A stretch of 64,000 nt of DNA from assembly GCF_009811755.1 (NCBI RefSeq), contig NZ_BLIV01000002.1, forward strand, positions 241,001 to 305,000, in the 5' to 3' direction. Below the pieces are notes generated by a model that saw only the letters and a program-made list of their open reading frames with translations, did not search any database and was not told where the DNA came from. Shown here one piece after another: positions 44,643 through 53,698 of the stretch. Source of the DNA: Roseobacter cerasinus (GTDB lineage Bacteria; Pseudomonadota; Alphaproteobacteria; Rhodobacterales; Rhodobacteraceae). The first letter of the stretch is position 1. Each line of letters starts with the position of its first letter. Both the position numbers and the translations under genes were made by a program.

Positions 44643-45005
44643 ATGCTTGAGCAAATCTGTCCGATCCTGCCGTCCTCCGACTTTGCTCGAACGGAGGGTT
44701 TCTATACGAGCATTGGCTTCAAGACCCAGTACAAGCAGCCTGATCAATACATGCTTATGAACCGTGATCAGGTCGAAATCCATTTCTTCTATTGTCCGGG
44801 TCAACGCCCTGAACACAGCGACCATGGCGCTTACCTGCGGCCGGTGCATGTCGATGTGTTCTCGGCGGAGGTGGCGTCCCTCAACCTGCCAGACAAAGGC
44901 GGTTTTCCACGTTTCTGGCCGGCGGAGGATAAACCCTGGGGCATGCGCGAAGCTGTGATCTGGGATCCGGACGGCAACATCCTCCGTATCGGGCAGGATA
45001 TCTGA
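44643..45005 (+). CDS. VOC family protein in the sugar operon
   Basis: 120 residues from ATG 44643 (a longer frame runs back through the previous gene). MLEQICPILPSSDFARTEGF and AVIWDPDGNILRIG define a bleomycin-resistance-like VOC monomer. Its place between permeases and ATPases, two bases from the latter, means it is part of the operon; its role there is unknown. Confidence 0.82.
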   Translation: MLEQICPILPSSDFARTEGFYTSIGFKTQYKQPDQYMLMNRDQVEIHFFYCPGQRPEHSDHGAYLRPVHVDVFSAEVASLNLPDKGGFPRFWPAEDKPWGMREAVIWDPDGNILRIGQDI

Positions 45006-45006
45006 T

Positions 45007-46104
45007 ATGGCCCAGATCGTTATCAAAAACGTCCGCAAGGAATTCGGCGATTTCGTCGCGGTGAAGGAGTCGAGCTTCACCATTGAAGATGGCGAGTTCT
45101 TCATGCTGCTCGGCCCCTCGGGCTGCGGCAAGACGACGACCCTGCGCATGATCGCCGGGCTGGAGCTGCCCACCTCCGGCGAGATCTACCTCGACGGCGA
45201 AGAGATCAGCCAGCGCCCGCCCAGCCAGCGCGACATCGCCTTTGTCTTTCAGATGTTCGCGCTCTACCCGCATATGAATGTCTACAAGAACCTCAGCTAC
45301 CCGCTGGTGAGCCAGGGGATGCCCCGCGCCGCCGTACGTGAAAAGGTCGAGGATGTGGCGCGCATCCTTGGCATTCGAGACATCCTGAAAAAGCCCGTCG
45401 GCGGCCTCTCCGGCGGCGACCGCCAGCGCGTCGCCCTGGGCCGCGCCATCGTGCGCGACCCCAAAGCCTTCATGATGGACGAACCCCTGGGCGCGCTGGA
45501 TGCGGAGTTCCGCGAGCATATGGCCGAAGAGCTGCGCGCCCTGCACGACCGCATGGGCGCCACCACGGTCTACGTCACCCATGACCAGTTGGAGGCCATG
45601 CAGATGGGCGACAAGATCGTGGTCATGAACAACTCCGTGGTCGAGCAGTTCGGCACCCCGCAGGAGATCTATGACAAGCCTGCCACCATGTTCGTGGCCG
45701 ACTTCATCGGTTCACCCTCCATGAACTTCCTGGCGTTCGAGGGCACAGTGGCTGAGGGTGCGCAACGCATTGAGATGCAAGGGCAATCGATGACCGTGCC
45801 CCGCCAGCATCAGGGCGCCTCGGGGCAGCTCATCTTCGGCGTCCGGCCCGAGCATGTGACCCTCTCGGATGCCGGTGCGTATCGCGGCGAAGTGCGCGCC
45901 ACCGAGTATCTTGGCACCACGCAGATCATCACGCTGGACACGCCGAACGGCGAGCTCAAGGCCCGTGTTCCCGCGGGACAAATCGCAACGGTTGGCGAAA
46001 AAATCGGCCTCGGGTTCAAGGGCGAAGCCGTCACGCTCTTCGACGATACCTCTGGCCGCGCGCTGCGCTCTGAACTCAACGAGGGGATCGTGACCCATGG
46101 CTGA
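45007..46104 (+). CDS. sugar ABC transporter ATPase, first
   Basis: 365 residues of the MalK/UgpC type. Walker A is GPSGCGKTT, Walker B FMMDEPLGALD and the switch His is in VTHDQ. The signature is LSGGDRQR, with Asp for Gln, a tolerated variation. The C-terminal OB/TOBE domain is FGVRPEHV. Together with the next gene it supplies two different ATPases, so the transporter is probably a heterodimer on the cytoplasmic side. Overlaps the second ATPase by 8 bp. Confidence 0.93.
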   Translation: MAQIVIKNVRKEFGDFVAVKESSFTIEDGEFFMLLGPSGCGKTTTLRMIAGLELPTSGEIYLDGEEISQRPPSQRDIAFVFQMFALYPHMNVYKNLSYPLVSQGMPRAAVREKVEDVARILGIRDILKKPVGGLSGGDRQRVALGRAIVRDPKAFMMDEPLGALDAEFREHMAEELRALHDRMGATTVYVTHDQLEAMQMGDKIVVMNNSVVEQFGTPQEIYDKPATMFVADFIGSPSMNFLAFEGTVAEGAQRIEMQGQSMTVPRQHQGASGQLIFGVRPEHVTLSDAGAYRGEVRATEYLGTTQIITLDTPNGELKARVPAGQIATVGEKIGLGFKGEAVTLFDDTSGRALRSELNEGIVTHG

Positions 46105-47092
46105 GGTGGTCCTGAAAGGCGTCTCGAAATCCTTCGGCGACACCGTGGGCGTCGCGGACATCGACATGACCATCCCCGACGGCGCCTTTGTCGTGCTGCT
46201 CGGGCCCACGGGCGCGGGCAAGACCACAACCCTGCGCCTCATCTCCGGGCTCGAGGCACTCGACTCGGGCAGCATTCACATCGGCGGGCGCGATGTGGGC
46301 AGTGAGACACCGGCGCAGCGCGACGTGGCGATGGTCTTCCAGCAGTATTCGCTCTACCCGCATCTTACCGTGCGAGAGAACCTCGAATTCCCGCTGAAAT
46401 CCCCGATCCTGAACACACCGCGTCCCGAGATCGACCGCAAGGTGACCGAGGTCGCGCAGGTGCTCCAGATCAGCCACAAGCTCGACAACAAGGCCACGGC
46501 CCTCTCGGGGGGCGAGATGCAGCGGGTCTCCATCGGGCGCGCGTTGGTGCGCGAGCCGCAGGTCTACCTGATGGACGAACCGCTGAGTTCGCTCGACGCC
46601 AAGCTGCGCACCGATCTGCGGATCGAGCTCAAACGCATTCAGGCGAGCCTCGGTGCCACAATCCTCTACGTCACCCACGACCAGATCGAGGCGATGACCA
46701 TGGCGACGCATGTGGGCGTGCTGAACGAAGGGCGGCTGGTGCAATTCGGCACGCCGCGCGAGATCTATGAGAACCCAAATTCCGTTTACGTCGCCTCGCG
46801 CCTTGGGCAGCCGCGCATCAACATCCTGCCGGCTGATCTTTTTGGCGCGGCTCCGAAGGGCGCGCATCACATCGGGTTGCGGCCTGAGCATGTCGCGCAG
46901 GGCGAAGGCCGGGCAGCACGGATCAACCGGCTGGAGCGGCTTGGCGATCACACCCGGCTGCACCTCAATCTTGATGGGCATGACATCATCACGCTCGCTG
47001 ACCCGCACGCCGACTACGCCCCCGGCAGCACGCTGAACATCGCGCCGGAAGACCCGTTGTGCTTCGACGCGCAAGGCGACCGGATTTACTGA
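46097..47092 (+). CDS. sugar ABC transporter ATPase, second
   Basis: 331 residues. Walker A GPTGAGKTT, signature LSGGEMQRVSIGRALV, Walker B YLMDEPLSSLD, and VTHDQIEAM are all intact. The TOBE part is shorter than in its neighbour. The paired-ATPase arrangement resembles the GlpS/GlpT pair of rhizobial glycerol uptake, which by analogy suggests a glycerol-like or polyol substrate. Confidence 0.93.
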   Translation: MAEVVLKGVSKSFGDTVGVADIDMTIPDGAFVVLLGPTGAGKTTTLRLISGLEALDSGSIHIGGRDVGSETPAQRDVAMVFQQYSLYPHLTVRENLEFPLKSPILNTPRPEIDRKVTEVAQVLQISHKLDNKATALSGGEMQRVSIGRALVREPQVYLMDEPLSSLDAKLRTDLRIELKRIQASLGATILYVTHDQIEAMTMATHVGVLNEGRLVQFGTPREIYENPNSVYVASRLGQPRINILPADLFGAAPKGAHHIGLRPEHVAQGEGRAARINRLERLGDHTRLHLNLDGHDIITLADPHADYAPGSTLNIAPEDPLCFDAQGDRIY

Positions 47093-47106
47093 CGAAGGAG
47101 ACGACC

Positions 47107-48738
47107 ATGGCCCAGTTCATCAACGACAAGGAAACGCTGGTCACCGATGCGATTGACGGTCTCCTCGCGGCGTCCGGCGGGCGGCTCCACCGGCTCGACG
47201 GCTACCCGCATATCAAGGTGGTCTGCCGCAGCGATTGGGACAAATCACGCGTCGCGCTGATCTCCGGGGGCGGGTCAGGGCACGAACCGGCACATGCGGG
47301 CTTCGTGGGTGAAGGCATGCTGACCGCTGCGGTCTGCGGAGAGGTCTTTGCCTCGCCTTCGGTCGACGCGGTGCTGGCGGGCATCCTCGCCGTGACGGGT
47401 GAAGCGGGCTGCCTGCTGATCGTGAAGAACTACACCGGCGACCGGTTGAACTTCGGCCTGGCGGCGGAACGTGCGCGTGCGTATGGTTTGAAGGTCTCCA
47501 TGGTTGTGGTGGATGACGACATCGCCCTGCCCGACCTGCCGCAGGCCCGCGGCGTCGCAGGCACCCTCTTCGTGCATAAGGTCGCAGGCGCCCTGGCCGA
47601 GGACGGCGCTGATCTCGACGCCATCACGACAACGGCAGAACAGATCATCGGCCAGATGGCCTCCATTGGCAAATCCCTCGACACCTGCACCGTTCCGGGC
47701 TCCGCCAGGGAGGACCGTATCGCGCCTGGCAAGGCCGAGCTGGGCCTTGGCATCCACGGTGAAGCGGGGGTCGAGCAAGTCGATTTCTCCGGGGCAACCC
47801 GCGCGATGGAGATGGTACTCGACAAGCTGGCGCCGCATATGTCCGACGGCCCGCATGTGGCGCTGCTGAACAACCTCGGCAGCACTACACCGTTGGAGAT
47901 GTCCGTGCTCACCCACGCGCTGGCGACCTCCGAGAAGGCAAAAGCGATCACCGCGATCATCGGCCCGGCGCCACTGATGACCTCGCTTGACATGCACGGG
48001 TTTTCCGTCTCGGTCCTGCCGCTGACGGAGGACACAAAAGCCGGTCTGGAGCGTCCTGTGCCCCTGTGCGACTGGCCCGGGCTCTCCTCGCTGGGCACAG
48101 TAGATGTCAAGCCCCTGCCCGACGGGCTCAGCCCGATCCAGCCGATCCCCTCAGACCATCCGGCCACGCGCAGCCTGATTGAAACCTGCTGCGACCTGCT
48201 GATCGCGGCGGAGACCGATCTGAACACGCTCGACGCCAAATCCGGCGATGGCGACACCGGCAGCACGCTCGCCACCGCTGCCCGCGCGCTGAAAGGCGCG
48301 ATGGACAGGATGCCGCTCGCAGACCTCACGCAGCTGTTCCGTGCGGTGGGCAATGAGCTGAGCCAGACCATGGGCGGCTCCTCCGGCGTCATCCTGGCGA
48401 TCTTCTTTGGTGCGACAGGCGATGCCTGCGCCAATGGCAAACCCACGCCCGAGGCCCTGCGCGCGGGGCTCAAGCGGATCAGCGAAGTGGGCGGCGCAGA
48501 GATTGGCGACCGCACCATGATCGACGCGCTGCACCCCGCGCTGGACGCGCTTTCGCAGGGCGTTGATGCTGCCGCGCATGCTGCCCGCACGGGTGCGAAT
48601 GGAACTGCGCAGATGACGCGCGCAAAAGCGGGGCGCGCCTCTTACGTTCCTGAAGAAAACCTGATCGGCCATAATGATCCTGGCGCCGAGGCCGTCGCCC
48701 GGCTCTTTGAAGGGCTCGCCGCCGCACTCAAGGACTAG
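47107..48738 (+). CDS. fused DhaK-DhaL ketose kinase
   Basis: 543 residues; ATP-dependent dihydroxyacetone kinase type. The DhaK half (1-330) has GGGSGHEPAHAGFVG and the covalent His in GLGIHGEAG (near 217). The DhaL half (355-543) has GDGDTG for Mg-ATP. Such fused kinases phosphorylate dihydroxyacetone, and in some operons tetruloses such as erythrulose. With the transporter and two isomerase/oxidoreductase genes downstream, a polyol- or tetrose-degrading pathway is likely. AAGGAGA precedes ATG 47107. Confidence 0.92.
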   Translation: MAQFINDKETLVTDAIDGLLAASGGRLHRLDGYPHIKVVCRSDWDKSRVALISGGGSGHEPAHAGFVGEGMLTAAVCGEVFASPSVDAVLAGILAVTGEAGCLLIVKNYTGDRLNFGLAAERARAYGLKVSMVVVDDDIALPDLPQARGVAGTLFVHKVAGALAEDGADLDAITTTAEQIIGQMASIGKSLDTCTVPGSAREDRIAPGKAELGLGIHGEAGVEQVDFSGATRAMEMVLDKLAPHMSDGPHVALLNNLGSTTPLEMSVLTHALATSEKAKAITAIIGPAPLMTSLDMHGFSVSVLPLTEDTKAGLERPVPLCDWPGLSSLGTVDVKPLPDGLSPIQPIPSDHPATRSLIETCCDLLIAAETDLNTLDAKSGDGDTGSTLATAARALKGAMDRMPLADLTQLFRAVGNELSQTMGGSSGVILAIFFGATGDACANGKPTPEALRAGLKRISEVGGAEIGDRTMIDALHPALDALSQGVDAAAHAARTGANGTAQMTRAKAGRASYVPEENLIGHNDPGAEAVARLFEGLAAALKD

Positions 48739-48747
48739 ACCTCTCGC

Positions 48748-49824
48748 ATGAAGACCAGCCGAGACACACCTCTAAACCCCACGGTGAACGACATCGCCCG
48801 CGTCGCGCAGGTGAGCCTTGCCACCGTGGACCGGGTGTTGAACGAACGCCCCGGCGTGCGGCAAGTCACGGTCGAGAAGGTCAACCGCGCCATCGCCGAT
48901 CTGGGCTATGTGCGCGACACCGCCGCTGCCAATCTGGCGCGCGGCCGGATATACCGGTTCCTCTTCATCCTACCCGCAGCGAACAATGAGTTCATCGATC
49001 TGATCGAGACGCAGGTGGATGAGCTGGCGGCCGGGCTCAAGCGCGAGCGGACGCAGGTGTCCTGTGCCCGCGTCCCGGCCTTCGACCCGATGGCGCTGGC
49101 CGAGGCGATCAATGCGCTGGACCCCGCGCAGGTCGATGGGGTGGCGATCTTCGGGCCGGAAACGCCCTCGGTGCGGGACAGCATCTCGCGCCTGCGCGCC
49201 CATGGCGTCTCGGTCATCTCGCTGGTCTCGGACATCCCCAGCTCAGAGCGCACCGCCTATGTGGGCATCGACAATATCGCCGCCGGACGGACGGCGGCCC
49301 AGCTCATGGGCCGCTTTCTCGGGCCGGTCGAGGGGGACGTGCTTGTGGTCACCGGCTCGATGCTCGCGCGCGACCATCTGGAGCGCCGGCTGGGCTTCGA
49401 CGAGGTGATGGCCCGCGACTTTCCGCATCTGACGGTGCTGGCCTCGCTGGAGGGCCGGGACGACCCGGAGCTGATCGAGCGGCTGATCCCGCAGGCGCTG
49501 GCGCCCGAGCGCAACATCGTCGGCATCTATTCCTCGGCCGCGGGCAACGCCGGGCTGATCCGGCATTTCGACGCGACAGCGCCTGCGCCGCATCCCGTGG
49601 TCATCGCCCATGAGCTGACGCCGCTGTCGCGTGACGCGCTGGGGCGCGGGCTCTTTGATGCGGTGATCAGCCAGGATTCCGGCCATCTGGTGCGCAGCGC
49701 CATCCGCATCATGCGCGCCAACAGCGACAACGCGCCGATCAATCTGGGGCAGGAGCGCATTCGCATTGATGTCTATCTGAAGGAAAATCTGCCGCCTGAC
49801 CAGGGCGGCTCAACGGGAGGATAA
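48748..49824 (+). CDS. LacI-family transcriptional regulator
   Basis: 358 residues. The N-terminal helix-turn-helix is NDIARVAQVSLATVDRVLNE, and a periplasmic-binding-like effector domain follows (about 70-345). Ten bases after the kinase gene and directly before the isomerase gene, so it is cotranscribed with what it controls. Proposed sites are the two operators at 40850 and 40881; an inducer derived from the sugar would release it. The hinge (ANLARG) replaces the usual LxTKRT. Confidence 0.9.
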   Translation: MKTSRDTPLNPTVNDIARVAQVSLATVDRVLNERPGVRQVTVEKVNRAIADLGYVRDTAAANLARGRIYRFLFILPAANNEFIDLIETQVDELAAGLKRERTQVSCARVPAFDPMALAEAINALDPAQVDGVAIFGPETPSVRDSISRLRAHGVSVISLVSDIPSSERTAYVGIDNIAAGRTAAQLMGRFLGPVEGDVLVVTGSMLARDHLERRLGFDEVMARDFPHLTVLASLEGRDDPELIERLIPQALAPERNIVGIYSSAAGNAGLIRHFDATAPAPHPVVIAHELTPLSRDALGRGLFDAVISQDSGHLVRSAIRIMRANSDNAPINLGQERIRIDVYLKENLPPDQGGSTGG

Positions 49825-49825
49825 G

Positions 49826-50881
49826 ATGAAGACAATCAAGGGACCAGCGCTGTTTCTGGCGCAATTCGCGGGCGACGAGGCGCCGTTCAATTCCTGGGAT
49901 GCGATCACCAAATGGGCCGCCGACTGCGGCTACAAGGGCGTGCAGGTGCCCAGCTGGGACGCACGGCTCTTCGATCTCGCGCAGGCGGCGGAGAGCAAGG
50001 ATTATTGCGATGACTTCAAAGGGAAGGCCGCGCAGAACGGCGTGGAGGTGACCGAGCTTTCGACCCATTTGCAGGGCCAGCTGGTCGCCGTGCATCCGGC
50101 GTATGACACCGCCTTCGATGGGTTTGCCGATCCCTCGGTGCACGGCAATCCGGCCGCGCGGCAGGCCTGGGCGGTGGATCAGGTGATGAAAGCGATCAGC
50201 GCGTCCGCGAACCTCGGGCTCAAGAACCATGTGTCCTTCTCGGGCGCGCTTGCTTGGCCCTACGTCTATCCGTGGCCGCAGCGCCCGGCGGGGCTGGTCG
50301 AGACGGCCTTTGACGAGCTTGCCAAGCGCTGGCGCCCGATCCTCGATCATGCTGAGGAGAACGACGTGAACATCTGCTATGAGATTCATCCCGGCGAAGA
50401 CCTGCACGATGGGGTGACCTTCGAGATGTTCCTGGAGCGGGTCGACAATCATGCGCGCTGCAACATGCTCTATGATCCGTCGCATTTCGTGCTGCAATGC
50501 CTCGACTATCTCGATCACATCGACATCTACGGCGGGCGGATCAAGATGTTCCATGTGAAGGATGCGGAGTTCAACCCTACGGGTCGGCAGGGGGTCTATG
50601 GCGGCTATCAGTCCTGGGTGGACCGGGCGGGGCGGTTCCGGTCCTTGGGGGACGGGCAGGTGGATTTCGGCGCCGTCTTCTCGAAACTCACCGCGCAGGA
50701 TTTCGACGGCTGGGCCGTGGTCGAATGGGAATGCTGCCTGAAGCACCCCGAGGATGGCGCCCGCGAAGGTGCGCAATTCGTGAAGGACCACATCATCCGG
50801 GTGACCGAGCGCGCCTTTGATGATTTCGCCGATGGCGGCACCGATGAAGCGGCGAACCGCAAAATGCTGGGGATCGGCTGA
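49826..50881 (+). CDS. sugar phosphate isomerase/epimerase (TIM barrel)
   Basis: 351 residues. Metal ligands look intact: Glu in CYEIHPGE, Asp in MLYDPSH, His in MFHVKD and Glu in VVEWEC, unlike the degenerate relative at 21015. It probably epimerises a keto sugar. GGAGG precedes ATG 49826, which starts two bases after the regulator's stop. Followed by copy 3 of the 24-nt repeat, then the oxidoreductase gene. Confidence 0.87.
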   Translation: MKTIKGPALFLAQFAGDEAPFNSWDAITKWAADCGYKGVQVPSWDARLFDLAQAAESKDYCDDFKGKAAQNGVEVTELSTHLQGQLVAVHPAYDTAFDGFADPSVHGNPAARQAWAVDQVMKAISASANLGLKNHVSFSGALAWPYVYPWPQRPAGLVETAFDELAKRWRPILDHAEENDVNICYEIHPGEDLHDGVTFEMFLERVDNHARCNMLYDPSHFVLQCLDYLDHIDIYGGRIKMFHVKDAEFNPTGRQGVYGGYQSWVDRAGRFRSLGDGQVDFGAVFSKLTAQDFDGWAVVEWECCLKHPEDGAREGAQFVKDHIIRVTERAFDDFADGGTDEAANRKMLGIG

Positions 50882-50898
50882 GGCGGCGGGCCGGGGGA

Positions 50899-50922
50899 TT
50901 TGCATATTTTTGGAACAATGAA
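50899..50922 (+). repeat. 24-nt post-stop repeat, copy 3
   Basis: Identical to the copies at 34459 (minus) and 38807; starts 17 bases after the isomerase stop codon, same orientation. The bases after it run AAGATGGGGCGG. Confidence 0.9.
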
Positions 50923-50951
50923 GATGGGGCGGCGCCTCGGGAGGAGACGGG

Positions 50952-52082
50952 ATGGCACGGATCAGACTTGGGATGGTGGGCGGCGGCAAGGACGCCTTTA
51001 TCGGAGCGGTGCACCGGATCGCGGCGCGGCTGGATGATCGCTATGAGCTGGTGGCGGGCGCGCTGTCCTCGACGCCGGAGAAGGCGCGGGCCTCCGGCGA
51101 GGCGCTGGGGCTGCCGCGTATCTACGACGACTTCAAGCAGATGGCGATCCGCGAGGCGCGGCGGAAGGACGGCATCGAAGCTGTGGCCATCGTCACGCCC
51201 AATCACATGCATTTCGCCGCCGCGCGCGAGTTTCTGAAACGCGATATCCATGTGATCTGCGACAAGCCGCTGACGTCGACCCTGGCGGATGCGCGCAAGA
51301 TGGTGAAGGCGGTGGAGGCGTCGAAGGCGCTCTTCGTGCTCACCCACAACTACACGGGCTACCCCATGGTCCGTCATGCGCGCGAGATGGTCGCGGGCGG
51401 CGAGATTGGCAAGATCCGCGTGGTGCAGGTGGAGTATCCGCAGGACTGGCTCACGGTGGAGCAGGACTTCAAACAGGCGGAATGGCGGACGGACCCCGCG
51501 CGCTCGGGCGCGGGCGGCTCGACCGGGGATATCGGCACCCACGCGCATAATCTCGCGCGGTTCATCACGGGGCTGGAGGTCGAGAGCCTCGCTGCCGATC
51601 TTGACGCCTTTGTGCCCGGGCGACAGGTTGATGACAACGGTCACGTGATGTTGCGCTTTCGCGGTGGGGCCAAGGGGATGCTCTGGTGCAGTCAGGTCGC
51701 ACCCGGCAATGAGAACGCGCTGCGCATCCGGGTTTATGGCGAGACCGGCGGCCTCGAATGGGCGCAAGAAGACCCAAACTACCTTTGGCACACGCCCTTT
51801 GGCGAACCCAAGCGCCTGATTACCCGCAATGGTGCCAGCGCGGTAGAGGCCGCCGCGCGGGTCAGCCGCGTGCCACCCGGGCACCCCGAGGGCTATCTGG
51901 AAGGGTTTGCGAATATCTACAGCGATGCAGCGGAAGCCATCATCGCCCACCGCAACGGCAGGGCACCCGACGACGGCGTGACCTATCCGACGATCACAGA
52001 CGGCTGGCGCGGCATGCAGTTTATCGACGCCTGCGTGCGGTCCTCGGCGCGCGATGCGGCCTGGGTGACGCTTGCAGATTAA
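50952..52082 (+). CDS. Gfo/Idh/MocA family oxidoreductase
   Basis: 376 residues, NAD(P)-dependent sugar dehydrogenase family. The Rossmann start is LGMVGGGKDAFIG, the catalytic-Lys motif is VICDKPLTS (Asp where Glu is common), and GDIGTHAHNLARFITG follows. GGAGGAGAC precedes ATG 50952. Last gene of the sugar operon. Its oxidation step would act on the polyol or the epimerised sugar; which one is not visible. Confidence 0.9.
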   Translation: MARIRLGMVGGGKDAFIGAVHRIAARLDDRYELVAGALSSTPEKARASGEALGLPRIYDDFKQMAIREARRKDGIEAVAIVTPNHMHFAAAREFLKRDIHVICDKPLTSTLADARKMVKAVEASKALFVLTHNYTGYPMVRHAREMVAGGEIGKIRVVQVEYPQDWLTVEQDFKQAEWRTDPARSGAGGSTGDIGTHAHNLARFITGLEVESLAADLDAFVPGRQVDDNGHVMLRFRGGAKGMLWCSQVAPGNENALRIRVYGETGGLEWAQEDPNYLWHTPFGEPKRLITRNGASAVEAAARVSRVPPGHPEGYLEGFANIYSDAAEAIIAHRNGRAPDDGVTYPTITDGWRGMQFIDACVRSSARDAAWVTLAD

Positions 52083-52307
52083 CCCATCGCATTGGCGAAC
52101 ACAGTGTCCACAAGCGGGAAACGGACACCCATAGCGCAAGCGTTATTCGGGTATCCTATTGACTTTATTTCTCTTTCCAAGCTGCCAAGTGTGACGGCTT
52201 TTTGCAGGTGCAGCATAGATAGAACTCGTCTCAAACCCGCGAGGCTTTCGTAAGGACTTGGCAAGGCCTCTGGGCCATCTTCCTGATTTTAAGGATTGCG
52301 AGGACCC
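52083..52307. other. 225-bp intergenic region before the PAS gene
   Basis: Contains GTGTCC/GGACAC arms around a 13-nt loop at about 52104-52128, without a T-tract, as a possible operon end. TTGACT at about 52159 might be a -35 box of the PAS gene. A GCGAGGA site precedes ATG 52308. Confidence 0.4.
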
Positions 52308-52991
52308 ATGTTAAACACAAGCTCCGCAGAGAAACTTGCGGCGATACTTGATCAATTTTCCATCCCGATGTTCGCAGCAGAGCGGGCATCACATAAAAGC
52401 GACTTTCAGATTGTTTGCATCAACCGCGCCCACGCGGAGGCCACGGGCGTCAAAGCCGAGGCCGCGCGGGGGGCGACCCTGCGCGACATGCTGCCACCAC
52501 GACAGGCCGATGTCGTTCTGGGGCGCTATGCGGAATGCGCGCGCACGCAGAGCCCGCTGCGGTATCTCGAAACACTGACACTGCCCGATGGGGTGCAGCA
52601 GTGGGACACGACAATCCAACCGGTGCGCCTGGCCTCGGGAGGGGATCGTGTGATCGGCACCGCCATACAAATCATTGGCGATAGTTCATCCAAGGGCACG
52701 CAGATGACCTATGATAACATCCGCTATTTCTCGGCGATGGCGGACATGCAGTTGCAGAATCTGCTGTCCATGTTCGATGCGGCGCGCGACCAAGGTCTAT
52801 TCAGTGATGACAGCGTCAGCCGTGTCAGCCGCCTGTGCAGTGTGTGCCGGTCGGTTCAACGCTCGGTCGAAGATATCCGGGAGACGGTGCGACAGGCGGC
52901 GCCTGCCGCATCGACCGCGCAAACGGATCTCGACACCATCGGTGGCAATACGCTGCGTGCGCTGAATGACACCGCCGCAGCCGAAAGCTGA
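52308..52991 (+). CDS. PAS-domain protein without output domain
   Basis: 227 residues; a single PAS fold (about 10-130, FSIPMFAAERAS and NRAHAEATG), then a helical region rich in Ala and Arg to the end. There is no kinase, EAL/GGDEF or HTH part. It could be a sensor that works by dimerisation with another protein. TTG 52296 is the longer alternative start. Stands alone before the RNase D-like gene. Confidence 0.72.
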   Translation: MLNTSSAEKLAAILDQFSIPMFAAERASHKSDFQIVCINRAHAEATGVKAEAARGATLRDMLPPRQADVVLGRYAECARTQSPLRYLETLTLPDGVQQWDTTIQPVRLASGGDRVIGTAIQIIGDSSSKGTQMTYDNIRYFSAMADMQLQNLLSMFDAARDQGLFSDDSVSRVSRLCSVCRSVQRSVEDIRETVRQAAPAASTAQTDLDTIGGNTLRALNDTAAAES

Positions 52992-53083
52992 GGTCAAAAC
53001 CACCCCACGCCGTGATAAACCCTGTGTGTCTTTCCCCATAAGCGGTGCTTTCACACCGACAAAAGGCAAGCTATAGGGGGCGC

Positions 53084-53698
53084 ATGACACACAGCGTTTA
53101 CAAAAGAGATCTGCCTGACAAGCTGGACCTCGGCCCCATCGTCGCCATTGATTGCGAGACCATGGGGCTGAACCCGCACCGCGACCGGTTGTGTGTGGTG
53201 CAGCTGTCAGGCGGCGACGGGCAAGCGCATCTGGTGCAGATCGCCAAAGGCCAGACCGAGGCGCCCAACCTCTGCGCCCTGCTTGCCGATCCGAAGGTGC
53301 TGAAGCTCTTTCACTTCGGACGTTTCGACATCGCGGCCATGCACCACACGTTCGGGACACTGGCTGCGCCGGTCTATTGCACCAAGATCGCCAGCCGTCT
53401 TGTGCGCACCTACACCGACCGGCACGGGCTGGCCAAGCTGCTGCAGGAGATGCTGAACATCGACATCTCAAAACAGCAGCAATCCAGCGACTGGGGTGCG
53501 GACACACTGACGGAGGCGCAGGTCGAGTATGCTGCGTCCGACGTGCTATACTTGCACCGCTTGCGAGACGCGCTGAACATCATGCTGGAACGGGAGGGGC
53601 GGATGGGCCTCGCACAGGCCTGTTTTGACTTCCTGCCGATGCGCGCGCAACTCGACCTCGACGGCTGGCCCGACACGGACATCTTTGCCCATTCATGA
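53084..53698 (+). CDS. RNase D-like 3'-5' exonuclease, catalytic domain only
   Basis: 204 residues; DEDDy exonuclease motifs are present (D23 and E25 in AIDCETMGL, FGRFDIAAMH, and YAASDVLYLH). The HRDC domain of full RNase D is absent. Substrates in homologues are tRNA precursors and other structured RNAs. Its last codons overlap the kdsD start, in an ATGA. Alphaproteobacteria usually have this short form. Confidence 0.87.
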   Translation: MTHSVYKRDLPDKLDLGPIVAIDCETMGLNPHRDRLCVVQLSGGDGQAHLVQIAKGQTEAPNLCALLADPKVLKLFHFGRFDIAAMHHTFGTLAAPVYCTKIASRLVRTYTDRHGLAKLLQEMLNIDISKQQQSSDWGADTLTEAQVEYAASDVLYLHRLRDALNIMLEREGRMGLAQACFDFLPMRAQLDLDGWPDTDIFAHS

